Assembly (NCBI GenBank): GCA_004557245.1
Contig: SFEL01000008.1
Location: 1 to 64,000 of the forward strand
Length of the DNA stretch: 64,000 nucleotides
Reading direction: 5' to 3'
Origin: Clostridiales bacterium
GTDB lineage: Bacteria > Bacillota > Clostridia > Christensenellales > CAG-138
The position numbers and the translations under genes are program-made. This document shows positions 1 to 6,989 of this stretch, one piece after another; within the stretch, counting starts at the first letter, position 1, and the number at the start of each line of letters is the position of its first letter. The notes under the pieces were generated by a model. The model ran no database searches, was not told the DNA's origin, and saw nothing but the letters and a program-made list of their open reading frames with translations.

Positions 1-47
1 TTGAATTCTGCCGAGTATCTTTTGTATTTTTGTCCCTTTTTGCTCAT
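1..47 (-). mobile_element. 5' end of an IS3-family transposase OrfA, cut by the window edge
   Basis: Reading the minus strand from an ATG at 47 gives MSKKGQKYKRYSAEF before the window ends. This matches the usual N-terminus of OrfA (helix-turn-helix subunit) of IS3-type elements. The leader hairpin at 53-92 and a similar start at 40686 in a second, decayed copy support it. Only 15 codons are visible, so it is unknown whether the element is intact to the left. Confidence 0.6.
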
Positions 48-52
48 TAAAA

Positions 53-92
53 ATATGCACCTCCGAAAGTGTCTAACTTTCGGGGTGCATAT
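53..92 (-). repeat. Leader hairpin of the IS3-type element
   Basis: Positions 53-70 pair with 76-92, giving about 17 base pairs with one bulged base (62), just upstream of the transposase start. The same outer arms (ATATGCACC and GGTGCATAT) surround the start of the second IS remnant near 40645-40680. In IS elements such a hairpin can block read-through from neighbouring promoters; that role is inferred here. Confidence 0.5.
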
Positions 93-185
93 CATTTGCG
101 CCGCTCTTTTTATTTTCTTTAATATTATTTTGTTCTCCGCCAAGCTTATTTATTGCGTTCTCGAACTATATTTATATTTCCCTTT

Positions 186-249
186 GGCTTTTCTTTTCTC
201 TTTGTTTTTTTCTCTTTTCTTTTCTCCTGAAAAGAAAAGAGAAAGAAAG
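186..249 (-). repeat. Family-1 gene-end repeat, copy downstream of dnaA
   Basis: A pyrimidine-rich arm (209-224) pairs perfectly with a purine-rich arm (229-244) around a TCCT loop, and the sequence continues into a second pyrimidine block. Near-identical copies lie at 4996-5059, 5240-5306, 10995-11058 and 54633-54696. Each starts 8-26 bases after a stop codon and is oriented the same way relative to that gene. It may act as a terminator or 3'-end stabiliser. Confidence 0.75.
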
Positions 250-266
250 ATAATAAAACATCTATA

Positions 267-1595
267 CTAATTTCCCTTGATCCTCTTCTTCAGATCCTTG
301 AACACCTTTCCAAGCTCCGGGTCGAACCGCATATCGTCCTCGATCTTGTTGCAGGCTGAGATAATGGTGGAATAGTTCCTGCCGCCGAACTGCTCGCCTA
401 TAGCCTTCAGGGAAAGGTCGGTCATTTCCCGGGAGAGGTACATGGCAACCTGGCGGGGATATGTGACGTCCGCCGTGCGGCGGGAGGAAGTCATGGCGTC
501 TACGGATACGTTGTAGAAATCCGCCACCACCTGCTGCACCATGGGCACGGTCACGCGCCGCTCCTGCACGTCCTCGATTATATCCTTCAGCGCCGCGTCG
601 GCCATGGAAAGGGTAATGGGTGTGCCAAGGAGCTTTGAGAAGGCCACCACCCGGGTGAAGGCGCCTTCCAGCTGGCGTATGTTGGCGTTGGCCTTTGTGG
701 CGATGAGGGAAAGCACCCGTGGGTCGATGATTATATTCTCCTGATCCGCCTTTTTTTGCAGTATTGCCATGCGGGTCTCGTAGTCCGGGGACTGTATGTC
801 GGTTATGAGGCCGCCCTCAAAGCGGCTCCTCAGGCGCTCCTCAAGGGCGGGAATCTCCTTGGGGGGCTTATCTGAGGATATGACTATCTGCTTGCCGCTG
901 GTGTGCAGGGTATTGAAGGTGTTGAAGAACTCCTCCTGGGTGGTGTTCTTGCCGGCGATGAACTGCACATCGTCTACCATCAGCACGTCCACATTGCGGT
1001 ACTTGTTGCGGAACTGGGCGTTGGTGTTGTCCTGAATGGACTGTATGAGCTCGTTGGTAAAGGTCTCGCTGGTGACGTAGGTTATGCGGGCGGAGGGGTT
1101 GTCCTCCTTTATTTTATTGCCAATGGCGTGCATAAGGTGGGTCTTGCCAAGGCCAACGTCACCGTAAATGTAGAGAGGGTTAAATGCCTTTGCCGGCTGG
1201 GCCGCCACGGCCTTTGCCGCGGCGTAGGCTATATTGTTGCTGCCGCCTATTACGAAGGTATCGAAGGTGAAGCGGGGGTCCAGCAGGGACTCGCTGCGGC
1301 GCTTTTTTTCCGCCATGAGCTTCTCGTACTTGGGGCGCTCGTCGCCGCATATGAACATGGGCCTCAGGCTGGCGCCTGAGGCGTGGGACAGGGCGTCAGC
1401 TATCTGGTCGGAATAAAGGCTCTTGAGGGTGTCCAGAGTCACCTCGTTCATGGATTGCAGTATCAGCATATCGCTGAGTATGCAAACGGGCTGCAGGCCG
1501 GATATCCACAGGCTGTAGCTCATTTCTGTCATTCCTTCTTTTATTTCGGGCTGCGCCTTTTCCCAAATAAGCTTGCAATCTAAAAATTCGTCCAT
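267..1595 (-). CDS. dnaA: Chromosomal replication initiator DnaA
   Basis: DnaA binds DnaA boxes at oriC, melts the duplex and loads the replicative helicase. The protein has about 442 residues, normal for the family. It shows the N-terminal DnaB-interaction domain, an AAA+ core with Walker A (GDVGLGKTH) and Walker B (VLMVDDVQF), and the C-terminal DNA-binding signature GRNYSTIISACNKI. I chose the ATG at 1595, with a GGGGG-rich ribosome site just upstream, over a TTG six codons earlier at 1613. The gene reads away from the DnaA-box cluster at 1616-1802. dnaN does not follow it; it lies near 11-12 kb instead, so the usual dnaA-dnaN pair is broken. A family-1 repeat starts 17 bases after the stop. 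Confidence 0.97.
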   Translation of the reverse strand: MDEFLDCKLIWEKAQPEIKEGMTEMSYSLWISGLQPVCILSDMLILQSMNEVTLDTLKSLYSDQIADALSHASGASLRPMFICGDERPKYEKLMAEKKRRSESLLDPRFTFDTFVIGGSNNIAYAAAKAVAAQPAKAFNPLYIYGDVGLGKTHLMHAIGNKIKEDNPSARITYVTSETFTNELIQSIQDNTNAQFRNKYRNVDVLMVDDVQFIAGKNTTQEEFFNTFNTLHTSGKQIVISSDKPPKEIPALEERLRSRFEGGLITDIQSPDYETRMAILQKKADQENIIIDPRVLSLIATKANANIRQLEGAFTRVVAFSKLLGTPITLSMADAALKDIIEDVQERRVTVPMVQQVVADFYNVSVDAMTSSRRTADVTYPRQVAMYLSREMTDLSLKAIGEQFGGRNYSTIISACNKIEDDMRFDPELGKVFKDLKKRIKGN

Positions 1596-1615
1596 GATCT
1601 CCCCCGAAAACAAAT

Positions 1616-1802
1616 AATTGATAACATCACGTTGATAAATTTGTCAACGTGTTGATAAGTACGTTGATAAACCCCCCGAATACAGCAAAAAGCCGTGTGC
1701 CGGCTTTTTTATAGAGAAAAATATACCGTTAAGGGGAACGCGGGCAGGCCGCAGCACCCTTGCGCCTATCAATAATATCAAATCCCGCGTGGTTTATCAA
1801 TA
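1616..1802. other. Probable replication origin (oriC) with DnaA-box-like sites
   Basis: The dnaA-rpmH gap holds several 9-mers close to the DnaA box TTATCCACA: 1616-1624, 1630-1638, 1650-1658 (reverse complement TTATCAACA), 1662-1670 and 1794-1802. Three share one orientation within 41 bases. The gap is AT-rich towards the rpmH side (1780-1960), which could be the unwinding element. The divergent dnaA and rpmH operons are the normal clostridial origin setting. The boxes deviate from consensus by one or two bases. Confidence 0.7.
1687..1710. terminator. Hairpin with A/T tails in the dnaA upstream region
   Basis: AAAAAGCCG and CGGCTTTTTT flank a five-base loop (1696-1700). It looks like a bidirectional intrinsic terminator inside the origin region. 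For dnaA it would lie in the 5' leader, so it could also be a small attenuator. No gene is seen upstream on either strand for it to terminate. Confidence 0.5.
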
Positions 1803-1923
1803 TGCCAAAAATACCAAATTTTTACCCTTTGTGATAACGGAGGGCGCGAATACACAATATGTTGTGTAGCGCCAGAATAATAATTTTTAATGCCCCGAAT
1901 ATTCAAAAAAGCGGCCTTTTTCC

Positions 1924-1953
1924 TTGACAGATGGGGCATATTTCTTATATAAT
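1924..1953 (+). promoter_or_regulatory. Sigma-A promoter for rpmH
   Basis: TTGACA at 1924-1929 and TATAAT at 1948-1953 are separated by 18 bases, about 100 bases upstream of rpmH. Both boxes match consensus exactly. Confidence 0.8.
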
Positions 1954-2056
1954 CTAAAACTGACGGTTTGCGTAATGGCCTGGGCGCCATAGGCGTTCCG
2001 GCTTAATATGCCACTGCTGTGGTATAAATACCTTAAAACGGAAAGAGGTGCAAAAG

Positions 2057-2191
2057 ATGCTCCAGACTTATCAGCCCAAGAAGAGGCAGCGCAAGAAGGT
2101 TCACGGCTTCCGCTCCCGCATGTCCACTAAGAACGGCCGCAACGTACTGGCCCGCAGGAGGCTCAAGGGCAGGAAAAGGCTGTCCGCGTAA
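2057..2191 (+). CDS. rpmH: 50S ribosomal protein L34
   Basis: This is a 44-residue, extremely basic protein of the large ribosomal subunit. It begins MLQTYQPKKRQRKKVHGF and carries the FRSRM..KNGR..LARRR..GRKRL pattern of L34, with the standard family length. A ribosome site (GAAAGAGG) precedes the ATG. It sits at its usual place beside oriC, ahead of rnpA, and has a consensus promoter about 100 bases upstream. A terminator hairpin follows, so rnpA may be expressed partly by read-through. Confidence 0.96.
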   Translation: MLQTYQPKKRQRKKVHGFRSRMSTKNGRNVLARRRLKGRKRLSA

Positions 2192-2212
2192 TAAATACGC
2201 TTTGACAAGTGT

Positions 2213-2240
2213 CACGGCAAGCTGAGCTTGCCGTGAGTTT
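2213..2240 (+). terminator. Intrinsic terminator after rpmH
   Basis: The ten-base arms 2213-2222 and 2226-2235 flank the loop TGA and are followed by a T run. A second hairpin (arms 2257-2265 and 2274-2282) lies further on, before rnpA. These elements probably reduce transcription into rnpA relative to rpmH. Confidence 0.75.
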
Positions 2241-2395
2241 TTTCTTGCTATGCAGGCCGCTGAAATGCGCGCGTTTCAGCGGGTACCTTCGGAGGCCTTT
2301 CGGTCCTTCTTTCCATATGGGATTTGAAGCCGTGCGCCGGAACAGGGCCTTCGGAATAACACAATTCTCAAATTTACTACTAAGGACGCACAAGG

Positions 2396-2770
2396 GTGAA
2401 ACGCTGTTTTTCTTTGAAACGGAACAAGACCTTCCGGTATGTCTACCGCAAGGGCAAGTCGGTGCCCTCAAGAATGCTTGTCATGATATACAATAAGTCA
2501 AAGACGGGCATGATAAAGGTGGGCTTTTCCGTAAGCAAACGGATAGGCAACAGCGTCACCCGCAACCGCATCAAGCGCAGGCTCAGGGAAGCCTTTCGTC
2601 CCTTTATACCCCACATAACGCCGGGCTATGACATTATCTTCATTGCGCGGGACGCGGTTAAAGAAGCCGATTTCGGCCACATTTCAGCCACGATGCAAAA
2701 CATGCTCACAAAATCCGGCCTTATGGGCAACAATAAGAATGCCGATAAGACGGCCAGGGTACGGCAATGA
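2396..2770 (+). CDS. rnpA: Ribonuclease P protein component
   Basis: RnpA is the small protein subunit of RNase P, which trims the 5' leaders of pre-tRNAs together with the RNA subunit. The 124-residue protein starts with GTG (MKRCFSLKRNKTFRYVYRKG) and carries the RNR signature region around residues 45-65 (KRIGNSVTRNRIKRRLREAF). It lies between rpmH and yidD, as in most Firmicutes, and overlaps yidD by four bases, pointing to translational coupling. Confidence 0.95.
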   Translation: MKRCFSLKRNKTFRYVYRKGKSVPSRMLVMIYNKSKTGMIKVGFSVSKRIGNSVTRNRIKRRLREAFRPFIPHITPGYDIIFIARDAVKEADFGHISATMQNMLTKSGLMGNNKNADKTARVRQ

Positions 2771-3018
2771 TAAGGGAAAGGGTGCAGCGCCTGATGGAGA
2801 GCCTCATAATAGGCTACCAGAGGGCCATATCCCCAAGATTCCCCCCATGCTGCCGTTACCGGCCTACCTGCTCCGCCTACGCCCTTGAGGCTATACGGGT
2901 GCACGGCCCATGGAAGGGCCTGGGCCTGGCTCTATGGCGAGTGCTGAGGTGCAACCCATTCTCCAAGGGAGGGGTAGATCCCGTACCGCCCAAGAAGATA
3001 GAGTATAAGGGCAAATAA
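2767..3018 (+). CDS. yidD: Membrane protein insertion efficiency factor YidD
   Basis: This small protein (83 residues) is thought to help YidC insert membrane proteins. The family motif is clear: an N-terminal amphipathic helix, then SPRFPPCCRYRPTCSAYALEAI and RVLRCNPFSKGGVDPVP, with conserved cysteines. It overlaps rnpA by four bases and is followed by yidC after 29 bases, so the genes form one operon. Confidence 0.95.
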   Translation: MIRERVQRLMESLIIGYQRAISPRFPPCCRYRPTCSAYALEAIRVHGPWKGLGLALWRVLRCNPFSKGGVDPVPPKKIEYKGK

Positions 3019-3047
3019 CTACTATTTTACGAAAGCGAGGAAATTCG

Positions 3048-4001
3048 ATGCAAGGCGATTTCTTTTTGACTACATGGTTCCTGGAAGCTATGAAATGGGT
3101 ATACTCCAACGTAAACAGCGTATTTTTCACTATACTCATCTGCACAGTGGTGCTCAGAGGCCTCACCCTTTTCTCGGATATAGCCACCCGTAAATCCCAG
3201 GCCAAGATGAACGGCATTCAGCCGGAGCTTGCAAAAATACAGAAAAAATACGCCAATGACCCCCAGAAGGCCCAGATGATGAGCCAAAAGCTCATGAAGG
3301 AGAGGGGCGTCTCCATGTGGGGAAGCTGCCTGCCGCTGCTCATAACCATGCCGCTGTTTTTCTGCTTTATAGCCGCCTTCCGCTTCTGGGGCTATGAGGA
3401 AACAATAAAGCTGCTGGTTTCTGACAATGCCGAGGAGCTCCTCAGGAGCTTCAGGTTCCTCTGGGTAAACAACATATGGCAGCCCGACAACGGCCTTTCC
3501 CCCGTCATACAGGAGGGCAGCAAATTCCTTGCCAGCGTAAAGGATCTGGATAGGCTGCTCTATTTGCAGAACAACCCGGAGGTATGGGAAAAGCTGGTAC
3601 AGCTTGGAATAGCGGTGAACGAGGGCGGAACCTTCCACTTCCTCAACACCCAGGCCGCCATCGACGCCTATAACGCCGCCGTACAGCCTCTTCTGCAGGT
3701 ATATGCCGGCCATAACAACGGCTGGTTCATACTGCCCCTGATAGCCGGCGGCACCCAGTTCCTGGCCAACTGGATAATGCAGAAGGGCCAGCCCGCCCAG
3801 GATCCCAACAATCCTGCCGCTTCCACCAGCAAGATGATGACCTGGCTGTTCCCGCTCATGTCGCTGTGGTTCTGCCTCAGCTACAACGCGGCTTTCGCCA
3901 TATACTGGATACTCACCAGCGTATTCATGGTGCTGGTGAACCTCGTACTGAATAAGAAGTTCCCCCGGGCCGCCGTTACCCAGGAAGGAGGTAAGAGGTA
4001 A
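3048..4001 (+). CDS. yidC: Membrane protein insertase YidC/Oxa1 family
   Basis: YidC inserts and folds membrane proteins, alone or with SecYEG. The 317-residue protein begins with a hydrophobic segment without an obvious lipobox. Five hydrophobic segments fit the Oxa1 fold, with the positively charged cytosolic loop after the first one (TRKSQAKMNGIQPELAKIQKKYANDP). A loop of about 100 residues between the second and third core segments is longer than in many homologues. The stop overlaps the jag start (TAATG), the usual coupling with jag. Confidence 0.93.
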   Translation: MQGDFFLTTWFLEAMKWVYSNVNSVFFTILICTVVLRGLTLFSDIATRKSQAKMNGIQPELAKIQKKYANDPQKAQMMSQKLMKERGVSMWGSCLPLLITMPLFFCFIAAFRFWGYEETIKLLVSDNAEELLRSFRFLWVNNIWQPDNGLSPVIQEGSKFLASVKDLDRLLYLQNNPEVWEKLVQLGIAVNEGGTFHFLNTQAAIDAYNAAVQPLLQVYAGHNNGWFILPLIAGGTQFLANWIMQKGQPAQDPNNPAASTSKMMTWLFPLMSLWFCLSYNAAFAIYWILTSVFMVLVNLVLNKKFPRAAVTQEGGKR

Positions 4002-4987
4002 TGCCAAGGACAATCGAAGCCTCCGGCCGTTCAATCGATGAAGCCATCTTCAACGGCCTGAAGGAGCTGGAGATCTCCATAGACGAGGTGGAGATAGACA
4101 TAATACAGCATGAAAGCAAGGGCATACTGGGCATAGGCGCCAAGCCCGCCATAGTAAAGCTCATAGAGAGGGAGCCTGAGGATATATCGCTGCCCGAATA
4201 TCTCCGGCCCGAATATCAGGAGCGGGAACGCCGGGAGCGCCGTGACCGCAGGGAGCCGAGGCAGGACAATCGGGACAGGCGCGGCCGCCGGGATCGTGGG
4301 CCGCGTGAGGATAGGGAAAAAGGCAGCTGTGAGGCTCCCGTAGCAGAGGGTATCGCCAAGGAGGACGAGGCATCCGAAATAGCGACCCAGGCCGTATGCG
4401 AGAAGCCCGCCGAGAGCCGGGAACGTAGGGACAGGCGGGGCCGCAGCCGCCGCGACCGTGACAACCGTCCCCGCTATCAGGCCAAGGAGCCCCCGGAGGG
4501 CTTCACCGAGGAAGCGGCGGAGGGCAATCAGGCGGCGGATTTCGTGAAAGGCCTGCTGGAGCGCATGCACGTGGACGGTACGGTGCTGGCCAACGTAGGC
4601 GAGGAGGGCGTCCGCCTGTACATCGATAAGTCCACCATGGGCATGCTCATAGGCCACAGGGGAGAGACTCTGGACGCCATGCAGTACCTGACCAGCCTTG
4701 CGGTGAACCGCAACCGCAAGCAGGACGGCTACACCCGCATATCCATAGATACCGAGGGATACCGGGAGAAGCGGGAGGAAACCCTTGCCCGCCTTGCCCG
4801 TAAGATAGCCAATCAGGTAAAGGCCACCGGCCGTCCCCGCACCCTTGAGCCCATGAACCCCTACGAGCGCCGGGTGCTCCACGCCACACTCCAGAACAAC
4901 CCCTACGTGGCAACCCGCAGCGAGGGCGAGGAGCCCAACAGGAGAGTAGTCATATTCCCCAAGGGCAGCACCGAGGACGAGGAATAA
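4001..4987 (+). CDS. jag: RNA-binding protein Jag (KhpB): Jag-N, KH and R3H domains
   Basis: Jag/KhpB is an RNA-binding protein tied to cell-wall synthesis and elongation, often working with KhpA. Domain order: Jag-N (about residues 1-55, with the KGILGIGAKPA motif), a 110-residue Arg/Asp/Glu-rich low-complexity linker (residues 70-180), a KH domain (190-255, with GMLIGHRGETLDAMQYL) and an R3H domain (265-328, with ERRVLHATLQ). Its start overlaps the yidC stop by one base. The linker is longer and more charged than usual. A family-1 repeat begins eight bases after the stop. Confidence 0.95.
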   Translation: MPRTIEASGRSIDEAIFNGLKELEISIDEVEIDIIQHESKGILGIGAKPAIVKLIEREPEDISLPEYLRPEYQERERRERRDRREPRQDNRDRRGRRDRGPREDREKGSCEAPVAEGIAKEDEASEIATQAVCEKPAESRERRDRRGRSRRDRDNRPRYQAKEPPEGFTEEAAEGNQAADFVKGLLERMHVDGTVLANVGEEGVRLYIDKSTMGMLIGHRGETLDAMQYLTSLAVNRNRKQDGYTRISIDTEGYREKREETLARLARKIANQVKATGRPRTLEPMNPYERRVLHATLQNNPYVATRSEGEEPNRRVVIFPKGSTEDEE

Positions 4988-4995
4988 GTAACGGC

Positions 4996-5059
4996 CTTCT
5001 TTCTCTTTTCTTTTCAGGAGAAAAGCAAAGAGAAAAGAAGCAAAGAGAAAAGAAAAGCC
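4996..5059 (+). repeat. Family-1 gene-end repeat, copy downstream of jag
   Basis: Same 65-bp hairpin sequence as at 186-249 and elsewhere, here in plus orientation directly after jag. The pyrimidine arm begins CTTCTTTCTC and the loop is AGGA. It is almost the exact reverse complement of the copy at 5240-5306 that follows mnmE. Confidence 0.75.
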
Positions 5060-5071
5060 TGACGAAAACAA

Positions 5072-5096
5072 AAGGGCGGCACTCGCCGCTCTTTTT
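5072..5096 (+). terminator. Intrinsic terminator of the rpmH-jag operon
   Basis: Short GGGCGGC/GCCGCTC hairpin around ACTC, followed by five T residues. Confidence 0.7.
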
Positions 5097-5120
5097 GCAT
5101 ATTTCATCTGGAAAATATTG

Positions 5121-5186
5121 CAGTCTGTCGAAAAAATCCCGGGGTTGATAAGGGGCCTTACGGCTTTATTCGGATTTGACGACACG
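5121..5186 (+). repeat. Family-2 MITE-like element, truncated copy A
   Basis: This holds the left end of the family-2 element: the TGTCGAAAAA terminus, the CCCGGGGTTGATAAGGGGCC block and the CGGATTTGACGACAC block. The rest is missing. It lies between two inverted family-1 repeats in the jag-mnmE convergent gap. Confidence 0.6.
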
Positions 5187-5195
5187 GACAATCTC

Positions 5196-5220
5196 AAAGG
5201 AACGGTTTTCCCGTTCCTTT
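5196..5220. terminator. Hairpin in the jag-mnmE gap, duplicated near 10455
   Basis: AAAGGAACGG (5196-5205) pairs with CCGTTCCTTT (5211-5220). The same hairpin occurs at 10455-10479 after noc. It may terminate transcription from either side. Confidence 0.55.
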
Positions 5221-5239
5221 AAATTTATTGTTTCTGTTG

Positions 5240-5306
5240 GGCTTTTCTTTTCTCTTTGCTTCTTTCTGCTTTTCTTTTCGCCCGAAAAGAAAAGAGAAAG
5301 AAGAAG
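5240..5306 (-). repeat. Family-1 gene-end repeat, copy downstream of mnmE
   Basis: Minus-oriented copy that begins 12 bases after the mnmE stop. Together with the copy at 4996-5059 it forms a large inverted pair around the convergent gap. Confidence 0.75.
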
Positions 5307-5318
5307 TAAAACGCCTTA

Positions 5319-6635
5319 CTACTTCCCAACGCAGAATCTGGAGAATATCCTGTCCACCACGTCTGCGTCCACGCTCTTGCCGGTTATCTCGCCCAAGGCG
5401 ATGAGCGCCGAGCGAAGGTCGGTGGCGATGCAGTCCGCCTCCTCCGTTTGGAGGGCGGAGGAGAGCGCCGCGGAGCACTCCCTAATGGCTGCGATATGGC
5501 GGCTGTTTGTGACGAGGGCGCTTTCGCACTCCGGGGCGATAAGCTCCGCGATGCGGTCTATCAGAGCGTCAATGCCCTCGCAGGTAACGGCGCTTACGCC
5601 TATGGCCTCCACGCCGTACTCCTTTGCAAGAGCGAAGGCCTCCGCGCCCTCCGCAAGGTCGCTCTTGCATACCACAGCAAGCTTCCGGCCGGGGGAGGCC
5701 AGCAGCCGCCGCTCCTCGTGGGATACCGCATCTCCGCCGTCCATGGCGATGAGCAGCAGGTCGGCTCTGTCCACTATATCCCTTGCCCGGGATATGCCTA
5801 TGCTTTCTGCGGCGGAGTCCGCCTCCCGCAGGCCCGCCGTATCGAAAAGGCGTGCGGTTATGCCGTTTATGAGCAGCGTCCCCTCCAGTATGTCCCGGGT
5901 GGTTCCCGCCTCCGGGGTAACTATGGCCCGATCCTCGCCCAGCATGGCGTTGAAAAGGGAGCTTTTGCCGGCGTTGGGCCTGCCCAGTATGGCTATGCGC
6001 GCCCCTTCCCGCACCATTCGGGAGGCCATGCCGCCGGATATGAGGAAATCTATCTCCGCCCTTGCGGCACGTATACCCTTGGGTAGGGCAGAGAACACGT
6101 CCTCCTCCAATTCCTCCGGGTAGTCTATGGCCGCATCTATGCCGGAGAGCAGGTCAAGTATTTCCTCCTCCACCTTTTCTATGCGGCGGGAGAGGGAGCC
6201 CTGAAGCTGCTCCAGAGCCGAGGCGGCCCCCCGGCTGGAGGAGGCGTTGATAAGGTCCATTACGGCCTCCGACCTGGCCAGATCCAGCTTGCCGTTGATA
6301 AATGCCCGCCGGGTGAACTCCCCGGGGCCTGCGGGGCGGAGGGGCAGCTCCGCCAGCCTGTCCAGCACCCGCCTCGATACGGCGTAGCCTCCGTGAATGT
6401 ACAGCTCAGCCATGTCCTCGCCGGTGTAGCTTTTAGGTCCCTGAAAATAAACCGCCATAGCGTCGTCCAGGGCAGAGCCGTCCGCGGCGATAATGCTGCC
6501 GTGGGAAAGGTATCTGTGGTGGGTCTTGCCGTTGAATACCGCCTTGAGCGCCAGAGGCGTATCGGGGCCGCTTATGCGTATCACAGCTATCGCCCCGCCT
6601 ACGGGGGTGGAAAGTGCGTAAATGGTGTCTGTCAT
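5319..6635 (-). CDS. mnmE: tRNA modification GTPase MnmE
   Basis: With MnmG, MnmE adds the (carboxymethyl)aminomethyl group to U34 of tRNAs. The 438-residue protein has the N-terminal formyl-THF-binding fold (TIYALSTPVGGAIAVIRISG), a central helical domain, the G domain (P-loop GRPNAGKSS, G3 DTAGLRE) and the C-terminal CVGK with the catalytic cysteine. The G4 motif reads CKSD where NKxD is expected, an Asn to Cys change confirmed in the DNA. It is on the opposite strand to mnmG, with a family-2 element between them, although the two are often co-transcribed in Firmicutes. Confidence 0.96.
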   Translation of the reverse strand: MTDTIYALSTPVGGAIAVIRISGPDTPLALKAVFNGKTHHRYLSHGSIIAADGSALDDAMAVYFQGPKSYTGEDMAELYIHGGYAVSRRVLDRLAELPLRPAGPGEFTRRAFINGKLDLARSEAVMDLINASSSRGAASALEQLQGSLSRRIEKVEEEILDLLSGIDAAIDYPEELEEDVFSALPKGIRAARAEIDFLISGGMASRMVREGARIAILGRPNAGKSSLFNAMLGEDRAIVTPEAGTTRDILEGTLLINGITARLFDTAGLREADSAAESIGISRARDIVDRADLLLIAMDGGDAVSHEERRLLASPGRKLAVVCKSDLAEGAEAFALAKEYGVEAIGVSAVTCEGIDALIDRIAELIAPECESALVTNSRHIAAIRECSAALSSALQTEEADCIATDLRSALIALGEITGKSVDADVVDRIFSRFCVGK

Positions 6636-6686
6636 GGTTCTCTCCTAAATATGCGGATAAACATCACACATATATTATACTATAAA

Positions 6687-6938
6687 CATCGGGAAATAAA
6701 AATATTTCCCACACGTCTGCCGAAAAACCATGGGGTTGTTAAGGGGCCGCAGCCCCTTAAGTTAATTCCGGCTTTGACGACATGTGCGTCAAAACGGATG
6801 AAAAACCGGAGGTTTTCATGCTTTGCGGGTTTTGCCGCCCGGGAGCGAACGCGAGAGGCAAAACCCGAAAAAACTCGGAAAAGTGGCGGATAGCCACTTT
6901 TCCGAAACTCATTGGGAAATAAAAATATTTCCCACACG
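6687..6938 (+). repeat. Family-2 MITE-like element, copy B, with flanking direct repeats
   Basis: The element body (about 6716-6909) carries the full set of conserved blocks: GGGGTTGTTAAGGGGCC, GGCTTTGACGACATGTGCG, ACGGATGAAAAACCGGAGG, a GGGTTTTGCC...GGCAAAACCC hairpin, and the terminal AAGTGGC/GCCACTT hairpin. A perfect 25-base direct repeat brackets it (6691-6715 and 6914-6938), and the repeat is itself palindromic. It fills the 353-bp mnmE-mnmG gap. No gene is seen here. Confidence 0.7.
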
Positions 6939-6989
6939 CCCATTTTCTGCTATAATGTAGCTTGGAAGAAAATCAGAGGTAAATAACGC

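Noticed and set aside
1..270. An 89-codon open frame from the window's first base
   Set aside because: It runs through the IS leader hairpin and a repeat, in the wrong strand for OrfA, with no ribosome site.
424..437. A Noc-box-like sequence (ATTTCCCGGGAGAG) inside dnaA
   Set aside because: Two mismatches to the known Noc site, inside coding sequence that explains it, and no second copy seen.
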